Below are positions 36,246 to 49,297 of a stretch of 64,000 nt of DNA, in pieces. Source of the stretch: Thiothrix unzii (GTDB lineage Bacteria > Pseudomonadota > Gammaproteobacteria > Thiotrichales > Thiotrichaceae); contig NZ_CP072793.1 in the NCBI RefSeq assembly GCF_017901175.1, forward strand, positions 1,364,001 through 1,428,000, given 5' to 3'. The notes under the pieces are model-generated. The model searched no databases and was not told where the DNA came from. It saw nothing but the letters and a program-made list of their open reading frames with translations. Within the stretch, counting starts at the first letter, position 1. Each line of letters opens with the position of its first letter. The position numbers were made by a program, and so were the translations under genes.

Positions 36246-37106
36246 ATGCTATTACTGGCTGGTGGTGACACCGATCCGCACTTATTGCGTTTGTTGAAAC
36301 ACGCGGTGCGGCGCGGTGTGGCGGTGGATACGTTGTTGACTGGGCAAGCGGGTTTACCGCGTTTGTGTTGGGATATTAAAGCGCATCGTCTGTTGGACGG
36401 TGAGCGCGTGTTAACACCGCAGGCCAGTTTCATTCGCCAGGATGTGTTTACTTTTTTACGCAGCCGTAATCAGCAAGATCAAGCCATTGCCCGCGAGTGG
36501 TACACCAGCATTGTGGGTTGGTTGCAAGCTTCGCCGGATGTGAAAGTCTTTAACCGCGAATTTCTGAGCCGTGGGGCAGTCAATAAGCCCTACGTGTTGC
36601 ATCTCGCCTTACAGGTCGGTTTGGCGGTAGCGGATACCTTGATTACCAACGATGCGAGTCTGATGGATGAGCTGGCGGCTACCCAAGGATGGGTGGGTAA
36701 ACCTGTAACGGGTGGGGCGCATTGTGAAGCTTTGGGCGTATCGGGTTGGACAGGTGCGTTGTCGCACCCGCAAATTGTGCAGCGTAAGTTACAGCAACCG
36801 GAAATGCGCGTATTTCGGGTGGGCGAGCAGTGGTTCGGCTTTTGGGTCATGTCCGATGCGTTGGATTATCGTACCTCTTCCGCAACACGCTTGGAGCCAA
36901 CCTTGGTTCCGTTAGAAATTCAGGAAAAACTGGGGCAGCTATCGACTCAGTTGGGATTGAATTTTGCAGCGGCTGATTTTAAAACCGACCCGGAAACCGG
37001 GCGATTACAGTTTTTGGAAATCAACAGCAATCCGATGTTTGCGGGTTTCGATCAAGCAGCAGGCGGGGTGTTGTGTGATGCGATGCTGGATTGGTTGTTG
37101 AGCTGA
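36246..37106 (+). CDS. ATP-grasp ligase (RimK / MvdD-like)
   Basis: This 286-residue cytoplasmic ATP-grasp protein joins a carboxyl to a nucleophile using ATP. The fold is visible in order: an N-terminal pre-ATP-grasp region (MLLLAGGDTDPHLLRLLKHA), NKPYVLHLALQVGLAVADTL at 113-132 (the helix before ITND), the ATP-binding lysine in VGKPVTGG (Lys152), and the metal motif FLEINSNP (Glu258, Asn260). The wording AVADTLITND and the ExN end are close to MvdC/MvdD and other graspetide ligases. The start is 5 bases after the RTX/DUF6174 stop, so the two are probably coupled. A peptide-modifying role on the RTX tail is inferred, and glutamate or small-peptide ligation is an alternative. Confidence 0.78.
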   Translation: MLLLAGGDTDPHLLRLLKHAVRRGVAVDTLLTGQAGLPRLCWDIKAHRLLDGERVLTPQASFIRQDVFTFLRSRNQQDQAIAREWYTSIVGWLQASPDVKVFNREFLSRGAVNKPYVLHLALQVGLAVADTLITNDASLMDELAATQGWVGKPVTGGAHCEALGVSGWTGALSHPQIVQRKLQQPEMRVFRVGEQWFGFWVMSDALDYRTSSATRLEPTLVPLEIQEKLGQLSTQLGLNFAAADFKTDPETGRLQFLEINSNPMFAGFDQAAGGVLCDAMLDWLLS

Positions 37107-37176
37107 TACGCTAGGTGTTCGAGGCGTAGGAAAATGGTAGTATTCCGCCATCTTTATTCAACACAAAGTTAGCATT

Positions 37177-38856
37177 ATGTCACTCACCATTCCTGAATTA
37201 CTGCAACAACTAGCCACACAACCTACCAGCGTCGATTTCGCAACGGTCATCGCCACTATTGAGCAACACTACAACTATACTCCGCAAGCATTTAGCAATG
37301 GCGTGGGCGATGATTGCGTGATTAGCCCTGCGGGAACCAATGCGGGGTCGTGCAAAGTGTTTGCCTTTGGGCAATTACAAGGGCTTTCTGAGCAGCAAAC
37401 CTTGCTATGTTTTGGTGAACATTACCGCAAAGTGCTTGCCACCCCGGATGAGGCAGACCACGCCAATATTCGCACTTTCATGCGTCACGGTTGGGCAGGC
37501 ATCCGCTTTGAGGGTGTTGCGTTACAAGCTATGGGTCATGCGTCAGCGGCATTGCAATTTATCGTGCAGCCCGGTGGTCATTTGCAGGGCAGGGTGCGCG
37601 TTCCCGGTGATAAATCCATTTCGCATCGTTCCATTATGTTGGGTTCGTTAGCTGACGGCACAACACACGTCAGCGGTTTTTTACAAGGTGAAGATTGTTT
37701 ATGCACCTTAAAAGCGTTTCGCAGCATGGGTGTGGACATCGAAGGCCCTAGTGCCAGCGGCGAAGTGACAATTCACGGGGTAGGTTTGCACGGTTTACAA
37801 GCACCTTCGACGGATTTGGACATGGGCAATTCCGGTACGTCGATGCGTTTAATGTCGGGTTTAATGAGTGGGCAGGCATTCGACGTGCGAATGACGGGTG
37901 ATGCGTCGCTTTCCAAGCGTCCGATGAAGCGTGTCACCGTGCCGTTAGCCAGTATGGGCGCGGTGATTGAAGCAACTTCTGCGGGTACGCCGCCGTTATT
38001 GGTGCGCGGCGGCAAGGCGTTGCAGGGTATTGATTACGCAATGCCAATGGCGAGTGCGCAAGTCAAATCTTCGTTGTTGTTAGCAGGTTTGTATGCCGCT
38101 GGTGAAACCTCCGTCACAGAACCAGCACCCACGCGCGATCACACCGAGCGTATGTTACGTGGCTTTGGGTATGAGGTGGTGACGGAAGGTAATCGTATCC
38201 GCTTACAAGGCGGTGGTCGGTTAACGGCTACCACGATTGATGTGCCGTCTGATATTTCATCGGCAGCGTTTTTCATGGTGGGTGCGAGCATTGCGGAAGG
38301 TTCGGATTTAATTATTGAACACGTCGGCATTAATCCCACCCGCACCGGGGTGATCGACATTCTGCGTTTGATGGGCGCGAATCTGGAAGTGCTGAATGAA
38401 CGCGAAGTCGGTGGTGAACCAGTGGCTGATATTCGGGTGCGTTCCTCTGCGTTACAGGGCATTCAAATTCCTGAACATTTAGTCCCGTTGGCGATTGATG
38501 AATTCCCCGCGTTGTTTATTGCAGCCGCTTTTGCGCAGGGGCAAACGGTATTAACTGGCGCGGAAGAGTTACGTGTTAAAGAAAGTGACCGGATTCAGGT
38601 AATGGCGGATGGTTTGATTGCCTGTGGGGTGGATGCGCAGCCTACACCGGATGGCATTGTGATTAATCCGGGTAATTTCAGTGGTGGCACGATTGAAAGC
38701 CACGGCGATCACCGTATTGCCATGTCGTTTGCGATGGCGGCGTTGCGAGCCACTCAACCCATCACTATTAACGATTGCGCGAATGTGAATACCTCGTTCC
38801 CCGGCTTTGTTGAGTTGGCGGCAACCGCAGGCATGAATATCCGTACTGTTGGGTAA
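37177..38856 (+). CDS. aroA: Fusion of HopJ-type domain and 3-phosphoshikimate 1-carboxyvinyltransferase (class II)
   Basis: This is a 559-residue protein. Residues 1-115 match HopJ type III effector family proteins (HYNYTPQAFSNGVGDD, NAGSCKVFAFGQLQGLSEQQ, HGWAGIRFEG), which occur alone in many bacteria and whose function is unclear. Residues about 127-559 are EPSP synthase, the sixth shikimate-pathway step. The class II set is complete: GDKS (144-147), SAQVK (293-297), RDHTE (320-324) and NPTR (386-389). ESHGDHRIAMSFAMA near the end is also typical. The join is one uninterrupted frame. A free AroA could start at Met119. Usual AroA length is about 430-450 residues. Confidence 0.94.
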   Translation: MSLTIPELLQQLATQPTSVDFATVIATIEQHYNYTPQAFSNGVGDDCVISPAGTNAGSCKVFAFGQLQGLSEQQTLLCFGEHYRKVLATPDEADHANIRTFMRHGWAGIRFEGVALQAMGHASAALQFIVQPGGHLQGRVRVPGDKSISHRSIMLGSLADGTTHVSGFLQGEDCLCTLKAFRSMGVDIEGPSASGEVTIHGVGLHGLQAPSTDLDMGNSGTSMRLMSGLMSGQAFDVRMTGDASLSKRPMKRVTVPLASMGAVIEATSAGTPPLLVRGGKALQGIDYAMPMASAQVKSSLLLAGLYAAGETSVTEPAPTRDHTERMLRGFGYEVVTEGNRIRLQGGGRLTATTIDVPSDISSAAFFMVGASIAEGSDLIIEHVGINPTRTGVIDILRLMGANLEVLNEREVGGEPVADIRVRSSALQGIQIPEHLVPLAIDEFPALFIAAAFAQGQTVLTGAEELRVKESDRIQVMADGLIACGVDAQPTPDGIVINPGNFSGGTIESHGDHRIAMSFAMAALRATQPITINDCANVNTSFPGFVELAATAGMNIRTVG

Positions 38857-38871
38857 TTCCATGATCATGAC

Positions 38872-38899
38872 GAGGGCAGCGGTGCTTGGCGTTGCCCTC
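38872..38899. terminator. Hairpin between convergent aroA and small membrane gene
   Basis: GAGGGCA and TGCCCTC are perfect arms around a 14-base loop and overlap the stop of the minus-strand gene. There is no T-tract on either side. It may be a weak bidirectional terminator. Confidence 0.35.
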
Positions 38900-39095
38900 A
38901 AGTGGGTTGAATCAACAGTAATAACAAGCCTGCCAACAAATAATACGCGGCAAACTGAAGCGATAATGCGCGTTTGAAATCATCGGGAATAAAGCTTTCC
39001 GTCGCTGGGAAAAAGTGACGAATTCCCGCGATAATCACCACACTGATACCAAACAGCACCAGCAATATTCCCACCGCCGCCAGTAAACCCATCAT
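38898..39095 (-). CDS. Small two-helix membrane protein, unknown function
   Basis: This is a 65-residue membrane protein from the ATG at 39095, which has AGGAAGG 7 bases upstream. A TTG 18 bases further up is less likely. Two hydrophobic helices (MGLLAAVGILLVLFGISVVI and AAYYLLAGLLLLLIQ) flank a short polar segment, FFPATESFIPDDFKRALS. Both ends probably face the same side. I do not recognise a family. It lies downstream of folE on the same strand with a 57-base gap. Confidence 0.6.
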   Translation of the reverse strand: MMGLLAAVGILLVLFGISVVIIAGIRHFFPATESFIPDDFKRALSLQFAAYYLLAGLLLLLIQPT

Positions 39096-39152
39096 GCCAT
39101 GTCCTTCCTGCAAATATTACACCGGGCGAATCATAGCGTGTTTACCACCCGT

Positions 39153-39830
39153 TTACCCTTGTAAAAATGCTGCACGTTGTTGTGCATCGGTGCGGAAACG
39201 ACCGCCTAATGCCAGCGTGCTGGTTTCTGATTCACTATCCATGACACCGCGCGATTTGACGCAATAATGTACGGCATCAATGCTTACCGCTACGTCATCA
39301 GTTTCCAAAACGGTTTGTAAAGCGACCAGAATTTGACGGGTAAGGCGTTCTTGTACTTGCGGGCGTTGCGCAAAGAAACGCACCACGCGGTTAATTTTTG
39401 ATAGCCCTAAGATTTTATCGCCCGGAATATAGGCAACTTTGGCTTTGCCATCAATGGTAACAAAATGGTGTTCGCAGGTGCTGAGCAAGCTAATATTACG
39501 CACTAATACCATTTCATCCGTGCCCATTTTATTGTCAATCAGTGCCAGTTTCGGAAAATGGTTGTAATCCAGCCCTGAGAAAATTTCATGCACGTACATT
39601 TTCGCAATGCGGTGCGGGGTTTCAATGAGGCTGTCATCGTGTAAATCCAAGCCCAAGGTGCGCACTACTTCGGTCATTAGCCCCTTGATGCGCTCATATT
39701 TTTGTTGGGGGTTTAAGCCAGTTTCCTGCATCGGGGTTTCCAAACCAGCAGCTAACAGAGCGGCGCGTACTTGAATGGCTTCAGGACTGAGTTCGGGGCG
39801 TTCGGGTAAATAGGCTAGTTTGGTATTCAT
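39153..39830 (-). CDS. folE: GTP cyclohydrolase I (type IA)
   Basis: This is a 225-residue cytoplasmic enzyme that converts GTP to 7,8-dihydroneopterin triphosphate, the first step of folate and tetrahydropterin synthesis and the source of queuosine precursors. The zinc motif [18 protein letters not shown] contains the Cys and His ligands, and [14 protein letters not shown] provides the second Cys. The ATG at 39830 is preferred over 39839 because the AAGGGA ribosome site is too close to the latter. tgt, the queuosine tRNA enzyme, lies 1 kb away on the same strand. Confidence 0.95.
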   Translation of the reverse strand: MNTKLAYLPERPELSPEAIQVRAALLAAGLETPMQETGLNPQQKYERIKGLMTEVVRTLGLDLHDDSLIETPHRIAKMYVHEIFSGLDYNHFPKLALIDNKMGTDEMVLVRNISLLSTCEHHFVTIDGKAKVAYIPGDKILGLSKINRVVRFFAQRPQVQERLTRQILVALQTVLETDDVAVSIDAVHYCVKSRGVMDSESETSTLALGGRFRTDAQQRAAFLQG

Positions 39831-39953
39831 TAATGTCATGTCCCTTGGAAATAAAACTTGAGTGAAACACTTGGGTATGACCTAAATGTAAAGCTTGGTA
39901 GTGAAACTTCAAGATGCCCCGACAAATGCGCGGTTTTGTGCGCCGCAAAGAAC

Positions 39954-39982
39954 TTAGGGGAGAAAGTCCGTTTTCTCCCTAA
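39954..39982 (-). terminator. Hairpin downstream of DUF333 lipoprotein gene
   Basis: TTAGGG(G)AGAAA and TTTCTCCCTAA form an 11-pair stem with one bulge and a short loop, starting 7 bases after the stop at 39989. The T-tract is poor. It probably ends the lipoprotein transcript before folE. Confidence 0.5.
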
Positions 39983-39988
39983 ACGTGC

Positions 39989-40264
39989 TTAAAAACCAAA
40001 TTTTTTCATTTTGACATTAACGGTGCGGGTCGGGCAGTTGCCCCGGAACATATCCCATTCTTCGCAGCGTTTACCACCGGGGAGCAAACAATAGGTTTGT
40101 TCACCTTGCGGGGTTTGCACGGTTTCTAAGGTGCCACGATTTTGCAGGCAATTCATGGAAGCAGGGTTAGCAGTACGTGCTACACCACCACTAGGTGCTG
40201 ACGGTGGTGCGACAGCGCACGCACTCAACGTGAGTGCCATAGCAAGGCTTAAGATAGCTTTCAT
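39989..40264 (-). CDS. DUF333-domain lipoprotein
   Basis: This is a 91-residue predicted lipoprotein. The signal peptide ends at lipobox LSAC (Cys16). The mature part carries the DUF333 core NPASMNCLQNRGTLETVQ, then YCLLPGGKRCEEWDMFRGNC, with paired cysteines that could form disulfides. DUF333 proteins are small periplasmic or outer-membrane lipoproteins and putative haemolysin-related or protease-inhibitor-like proteins without proven function. An AAGGAGAC site lies before the ATG. Confidence 0.82.
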   Translation of the reverse strand: MKAILSLAMALTLSACAVAPPSAPSGGVARTANPASMNCLQNRGTLETVQTPQGEQTYCLLPGGKRCEEWDMFRGNCPTRTVNVKMKKFGF

Positions 40265-40431
40265 CAGGGGGTGTCTCCTTGGGGTAAGACAAATAAAAAC
40301 GCTGACATTTTACGGTAAGTCGCCTATTTTTGCCTGTACGAAAACTATCAATCCGATAGGGGGTGTTTTTTTACGTATTTTCTGGTTTGATGGGGTGCAA
40401 ACGCTTATTCATGTTTTCAGGAGGAAAGGTC

Positions 40432-43167
<2,736 letters not shown>

Positions 43168-43168
43168 A

Positions 43169-44242
43169 TCACCAGTCCTTGTTCATTCTGCCGGGGTTGA
43201 AAATACCTTGCGGATCCATTGCTTGCTTGAGGCGTTTTTGAGTGTGCAATAGCGGTTGGGCTTGCGGGTGAAAGGTGCTGACACCGGGTAAACGACCCCG
43301 GTACAAGGTGGCTTGCCCTTTGTATTTTTCCGCGATGCTGCGTATCAAATTGACCGGAATATTGCTGTAAATCCAGCGTTGCGCCCCTGACCATTCCACC
43401 AAGGAATGCCCTTCCAAGCTACCAATGGCGGTAGTCGCGGGCGGGAACGAAAGCCGCCACAACGGGCGATCCAGCGGCTGAAAGAACTCGTGGGTTTGGT
43501 GACGTAAAGCCAGCCAGAATTGCTCAGCTTCGGGCAATGCTTCACCACCGATTTGTTGCACCGCTTGTTTAACCGCAGAGGCAGCACCCGCTACGCGCAG
43601 GTACAAACAACCGTCGTAGTAACAACTGCCGGTCAACGGTGTTGCATTGCGGCGTAATTTTAAGCCTAATGTTAACGCATCACTTTCGGGCATTTCCAAA
43701 GCCAGCGTAGTTTCTGCCAGCGGACGTGGAATGACTTTTAGCGACACTTCCAGTATGACTGCGAGTGTGCCTAATGAACCAGCCATCAGGCGCGACACGT
43801 CGTAACCTGCCACGTTTTTCATGACCTGCCCGCCAAATGTGGCGATTTTGCCATGCCCGGTAATCAGTTTGACCCCCAGCACATGATCACGCACCGCGCC
43901 TAACCAAGGGCGTGCAGGCCCGGATAAACCAGCGGCAACAGCTCCGCCCACGGTAGCTGCGCTGGTTAAGCAAGGTGGTTCAAACGCCAGCATTTGCCCG
44001 TGTTGTGCCAGTAAAGCGTCTAGCGCGTGCAAATTAGTACCAGCGCGTGCCGTTACAAACAATTCCGATGGCTCGTAAGCTACCACGCCGCTGTGTGAGC
44101 TGAGGTGGAGCGCGTCGCCTTGGGTTTCATTGCCGTAAAATGCTTTGCTGTTACCGCCAATCACGTATAAAGGTTGCTTGCGGTCGATGGCAATAAGCAC
44201 GTTATCATGCAATTCTTGAGTGTTGTCGTTGTTTACAATCAT
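43169..44242 (-). CDS. glcE: Glycolate oxidase FAD-binding subunit
   Basis: This 357-residue subunit has a PCMH-type FAD-binding domain. The N terminus contains KQPLYVIGGNSKAFYG, then the flavin-binding LTSAATVGGAVAAGLSGPAR and LGVKLITGHGKIATFGGQVM. The C-terminal end GIFNPGRM is the usual FAD-linked oxidase tail. It is smaller than GlcD and is required with it for activity in E. coli. Second gene of the operon, 23 bases after glcD. Confidence 0.94.
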   Translation of the reverse strand: MIVNNDNTQELHDNVLIAIDRKQPLYVIGGNSKAFYGNETQGDALHLSSHSGVVAYEPSELFVTARAGTNLHALDALLAQHGQMLAFEPPCLTSAATVGGAVAAGLSGPARPWLGAVRDHVLGVKLITGHGKIATFGGQVMKNVAGYDVSRLMAGSLGTLAVILEVSLKVIPRPLAETTLALEMPESDALTLGLKLRRNATPLTGSCYYDGCLYLRVAGAASAVKQAVQQIGGEALPEAEQFWLALRHQTHEFFQPLDRPLWRLSFPPATTAIGSLEGHSLVEWSGAQRWIYSNIPVNLIRSIAEKYKGQATLYRGRLPGVSTFHPQAQPLLHTQKRLKQAMDPQGIFNPGRMNKDW

Positions 44243-44265
44243 AGTTTAAGAATGGTGGTAACTGC

Positions 44266-45735
44266 TTAAAATCGTGGAAGTTCTGGATGCGACAATTGCC
44301 CATGATGGACGTGCATCCTGCCTAATTCCGCACAACGGTGCAAGGTTGGAATAGCTTTGCCGGGGTTGAGCAATTCGTGCGGGTCAAAGGCGCGTTTGAC
44401 GGCATGAAAAGTTTCCAGCGACGCACTATCAAATTGCACACACATGGAATCCAATTTCTCATGACCAACGCCGTGTTCGCCCGTGATTGAACCACCGACT
44501 TGCACACACAACGCGAGAATGTCTGCACCAAACTGTTCGGCCTTTTCCAACTCACCGTGACGATTGGCATCGTACAAAATCAACGGGTGCAAGTTACCGT
44601 CCCCCGCGTGGAACACATTGGCAACCGCTAAACCGTATTGCGTGGAAAAATCAGCAATTTTTTGTAAAACGTGCGCCAGATGTTTGCGCGGAATCGTACC
44701 ATCCATGCAGTAGTAATCCGGCGATAAACGCCCCACTGCCGGGAAAGCGGATTTGCGCCCCGCCCATAAACGTGCGCGTTCGCCACTGGTTTTGGCAAGG
44801 TGAATGGTGCTGGCACGGTGTAAGTTCAAAATCGCCCGTACCCGTGAAGCTTGTTCTTCCACTTCCGCTTCAATACCGTCCAATTCGCACAATAAAATCG
44901 CGGCGGCATCTACCGGATAATCCGCTTTTGCAAAGGCTTCTGCCGCCCGAATCGCCGGGTTATCCATCATCTCCAACCCAGCGGGAATAATGCCAGCACT
45001 AATGATCGCCGCAACTGCATCACCGGCATCGGTTACGTCGGGGAACGCCGCCATTAACACTTGGACGGTTTCTGGTTTGACAGTGAGTTTTACCAGCACT
45101 TCGACCACAATGCCCAACATGCCTTCCGAGCCGGTCATTAACGCCAGCAAATCGTAACCGGGAACATCGAAGGTTTCCGAGCCAATGGTGAGAAATTCAC
45201 CTTCAATGGTGACGACTTTAATCTGCAATACGTTATGCACGGTCAGGCCGTATTTCAGGCAATGCACCCCGCCGGAATTTTCCGCCACATTGCCCCCAAT
45301 CGAACAGGCAATTTGTGAGGAAGGGTCGGGTGCGTAAAACAAGCCGTATTGATCCGCCGCCTGACTAATCGCGAGGTTGCGCACACCGGGTTGGACCCGT
45401 GCCGTCAGATTGTCGGTATCAATATCAAGAATTTGATTAAAGCGTGACAAGCCCAGCACAATACCATTGGCATCGGGCAATGCCCCGCCTGACAACCCCG
45501 TCCCTGCACCGCGTGCAACCACCGGGATATTCAAACTGTTACACGCACGAGTAATCGCCTGAATCTGCTCAATGGTGGTGGGCAATACCACCGCTAATGG
45601 CACGCGTCGATAAGCGGTTAAACCATCGCATTCGTAGGGGCGCAAGTCTTCTTCTGCCGTCAGAATGCATTCTGCGGGCAAAATTTCATTCAACTGAAAC
45701 AACAATCGGGCTTTCAGATTGGGGTCAAATTCCAT
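44266..45735 (-). CDS. glcD: Glycolate oxidase catalytic subunit
   Basis: This 489-residue FAD-linked oxidase is the catalytic subunit of glycolate oxidase. The FAD domain shows VVARGAGTGLSGGALPDANG, QIACSIGGNVAENSGG and LALMTGSEGMLGIVVE. The C-terminal oxidase domain has NVFHAGDGNLHPLILYD and GGSITGEHGVGHEK, the substrate and flavin histidines of the family. First gene of glcDEF. The 101-base gap to the divergent serS gene must carry promoters for both. Confidence 0.96.
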   Translation of the reverse strand: MEFDPNLKARLLFQLNEILPAECILTAEEDLRPYECDGLTAYRRVPLAVVLPTTIEQIQAITRACNSLNIPVVARGAGTGLSGGALPDANGIVLGLSRFNQILDIDTDNLTARVQPGVRNLAISQAADQYGLFYAPDPSSQIACSIGGNVAENSGGVHCLKYGLTVHNVLQIKVVTIEGEFLTIGSETFDVPGYDLLALMTGSEGMLGIVVEVLVKLTVKPETVQVLMAAFPDVTDAGDAVAAIISAGIIPAGLEMMDNPAIRAAEAFAKADYPVDAAAILLCELDGIEAEVEEQASRVRAILNLHRASTIHLAKTSGERARLWAGRKSAFPAVGRLSPDYYCMDGTIPRKHLAHVLQKIADFSTQYGLAVANVFHAGDGNLHPLILYDANRHGELEKAEQFGADILALCVQVGGSITGEHGVGHEKLDSMCVQFDSASLETFHAVKRAFDPHELLNPGKAIPTLHRCAELGRMHVHHGQLSHPELPRF

Positions 45736-45803
45736 TGGTCTTCTTCGTACACAGTACAGGGGACGTTAGTGTATCCGATTTTTGCAAATGAGGTTAATAT
45801 TAG

Positions 45804-47111
<1,308 letters not shown>

Positions 47112-47137
47112 TTTTGCTTAAACATGGAGTAAGGGTA

Positions 47138-47166
47138 TTGCCATCTGATAGTAGTATCGGTATTAT
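47138..47166 (+). promoter_or_regulatory. Sigma70 promoter of tRNA-Val
   Basis: TTGCCA (47138-47143), a 17-base spacer and TATTAT (47161-47166) give near-consensus geometry. The -10 box ends 17 bases before the mature tRNA, leaving a short leader of about 11 bases. Confidence 0.75.
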
Positions 47167-47183
47167 GCTGCTCCTTCAACGAC

Positions 47184-47260
47184 AGGCGTATAGCTCAGTT
47201 GGTTAGAGCACCACCTTGACATGGTGGGGGTCGTTGGTTCGAGTCCAATTACGCCTACCA
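47184..47260 (+). tRNA. tRNA-Val (GAC)
   Basis: This is a 77-base cloverleaf. The acceptor arms AGGCGTA and TACGCCT pair fully, the D arm is GCTC...GAGC, the anticodon stem CCACC/GGTGG encloses loop TTGACAT with anticodon GAC, and the T arm has TTCGAGT. The terminal ACCA is encoded. It reads GUC and GUU codons. It lies between serS and thrS. Confidence 0.96.
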
Positions 47261-47309
47261 TTTACTATAACCATGTGATCTCTCGTATTGATCACCACTG
47301 GAGCATAAT

Positions 47310-49238
47310 ATGCCAGTTATCACTCTCCCTGACGGAAGTCAGCGTTCTTACGAAGTCCCCTTATCCGTACTTGCCGTTGCCGCCGATATTGGCGCAGGTC
47401 TTGCCAAAGCGACGCTTGCAGGCAAAGTTGACGGTCAGCTTGTGGATGCCAGTCATCTCATTGAGCAAGACGCTGCCTTAAGTATTATCACCGCCAAAGA
47501 TGCCGAAGGTCTGGATATTATCCGCCATTCATCGGCGCATCTCATGGCGCAAGCAGTCAAGCAGTTATTCCCTGATGTGCAGGTCACGATTGGTCCTACC
47601 ATTGAAAACGGCTTCTACTACGATTTCTCCTCCTCACGCCCGTTCACGCCAGAAGATTTACAGGCGATTGAAGCGCGGATGCAGGATTTAATCAAACAAG
47701 ATATTCCCGTTGAACGCAGCACCTTGTCACGCGATGAAGCAGTCAGCTTCTTCCTGAACATGGGTGAAAAGTACAAAGCGGAAATTATCGAAAGCATTCC
47801 TGCTGATCAAACCCTCTCGCTATATCGCCAAGGCGATTTCATTGACTTGTGCCGTGGGCCGCATGTGCCTAGCACCGGTAAAATTCCGGCGGTTAAAGTC
47901 ATGAAAGTGGCGGGTGCGTACTGGCGCGGTAATTCCAACAACGAGATGCTGCAACGCATTTATGGCACAGCGTGGTTGAGCAAGAAAGACTTGCAAGCCT
48001 ATTTGACGCTGTTGGAAGAAGCTGAAAAACGTGATCACCGTAAACTCGGTCGTCAACTGGATTTGTTCCATTTTGATGAGCAAGCACCCGGTGCGGTATT
48101 TTGGCATCCCAAAGGTTGGACAGTATTCCAAGCGTTAATCGGTTATATGCGTGAACGTCAACAGCGTGCGGGTTACGTCGAGGTGAATACGCCCGATGTG
48201 ATGGATCGCAGCTTGTGGGAAATCTCTGGTCACTGGTTTAATTACCGTGACAATATGTTTACTACAACTACTGAAGACGAGCGTGTATTTGCCCTGAAAC
48301 CGATGAACTGCCCCGGTGGTATGTTGATGTTTTCACAGGGTTTAAAGAGCTACCGTGACTTGCCATTGCGGATGGCAGAGTTCGGTAAAGTGCATCGCTA
48401 CGAGCCTTCCGGTGCATTGCACGGCTTAATGCGGGTGCGTCACTTTACCCAGGATGATGCGCATATCTTCTGTACCGAAGACCAAATGGCGCAAGAGTGT
48501 AAAGATGTCGTGGCCTTGGTGCTGGATATTTACAAAGAATTTGGCTTTGAAAATGTTCACATCAAATTGTCAACCCGGCCTGAAAATCGCATTGGCTCTG
48601 ATGAAAGCTGGGATGTGCTGGAACACGCACTGGGCAGCTCTTTGGAAAACATGGGTTTGCCGTATACGTTATTTCCGGGCGAAGGTGCGTTTTACGGCCC
48701 GAAACTGGAGTTCGTGTTGCGCGACGCGATTGGACGCGATTGGCAGTGCGGCACATTGCAAGTTGATATGAGTTTACCTGAGCGTTTTGATCTCACTTAC
48801 GTTGCTGAGGATAATACTCGCAAGCGTCCGGTGATGTTGCATCGTGCCTTGTTTGGTTCATTGGAACGCTTTACCGGTATCCTTATTGAGCATTATGAGG
48901 GTAAATTCCCGCTGTGGTTGTCACCAACGCAGGCTGTCGTGATGAATATCACTGACAAACAGGCAGATTTCGTGCAAACTGCAACCCGGCAATTACTTCA
49001 ATCGGGTATCCGCGCTGTTGCGGACTTGAGAAATGAAAAAATTGGCTTTAAAATCCGCGAGCATACCATGCAGCGCGTCCCCTATCTGTTGGTAGTGGGT
49101 GATCGCGAAGTGGAAACGCAATCGGTTTCCGTGCGCACACGCTCCGGTAAAGACTTGGGAACCTTCCCGTTGGTTGAGGTTCAGCAGCGTCTTAGTACGG
49201 AAATTGCGTCACGTAGCGTATCTGTTGCAGAACAGTAA
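47310..49238 (+). CDS. thrS: Threonyl-tRNA synthetase
   Basis: This is a 642-residue class II synthetase with the standard order: TGS domain (1-60, [20 protein letters not shown]), editing domain with [16 protein letters not shown], catalytic core with motif 2 in [20 protein letters not shown] and [10 protein letters not shown], and a C-terminal anticodon-binding domain. The zinc ligands Cys and His fit the core (MNCPGG). A GGAG site precedes the ATG. It heads the conserved thrS-infC-rpmI-rplT-pheST-ihfA cluster. Confidence 0.97.
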   Translation: MPVITLPDGSQRSYEVPLSVLAVAADIGAGLAKATLAGKVDGQLVDASHLIEQDAALSIITAKDAEGLDIIRHSSAHLMAQAVKQLFPDVQVTIGPTIENGFYYDFSSSRPFTPEDLQAIEARMQDLIKQDIPVERSTLSRDEAVSFFLNMGEKYKAEIIESIPADQTLSLYRQGDFIDLCRGPHVPSTGKIPAVKVMKVAGAYWRGNSNNEMLQRIYGTAWLSKKDLQAYLTLLEEAEKRDHRKLGRQLDLFHFDEQAPGAVFWHPKGWTVFQALIGYMRERQQRAGYVEVNTPDVMDRSLWEISGHWFNYRDNMFTTTTEDERVFALKPMNCPGGMLMFSQGLKSYRDLPLRMAEFGKVHRYEPSGALHGLMRVRHFTQDDAHIFCTEDQMAQECKDVVALVLDIYKEFGFENVHIKLSTRPENRIGSDESWDVLEHALGSSLENMGLPYTLFPGEGAFYGPKLEFVLRDAIGRDWQCGTLQVDMSLPERFDLTYVAEDNTRKRPVMLHRALFGSLERFTGILIEHYEGKFPLWLSPTQAVVMNITDKQADFVQTATRQLLQSGIRAVADLRNEKIGFKIREHTMQRVPYLLVVGDREVETQSVSVRTRSGKDLGTFPLVEVQQRLSTEIASRSVSVAEQ

Positions 49239-49297
49239 TACTTTTTTCTTTGATCTGCGATGCAGATTGAGAATGGATTAAAACGAGGATTAAACTT

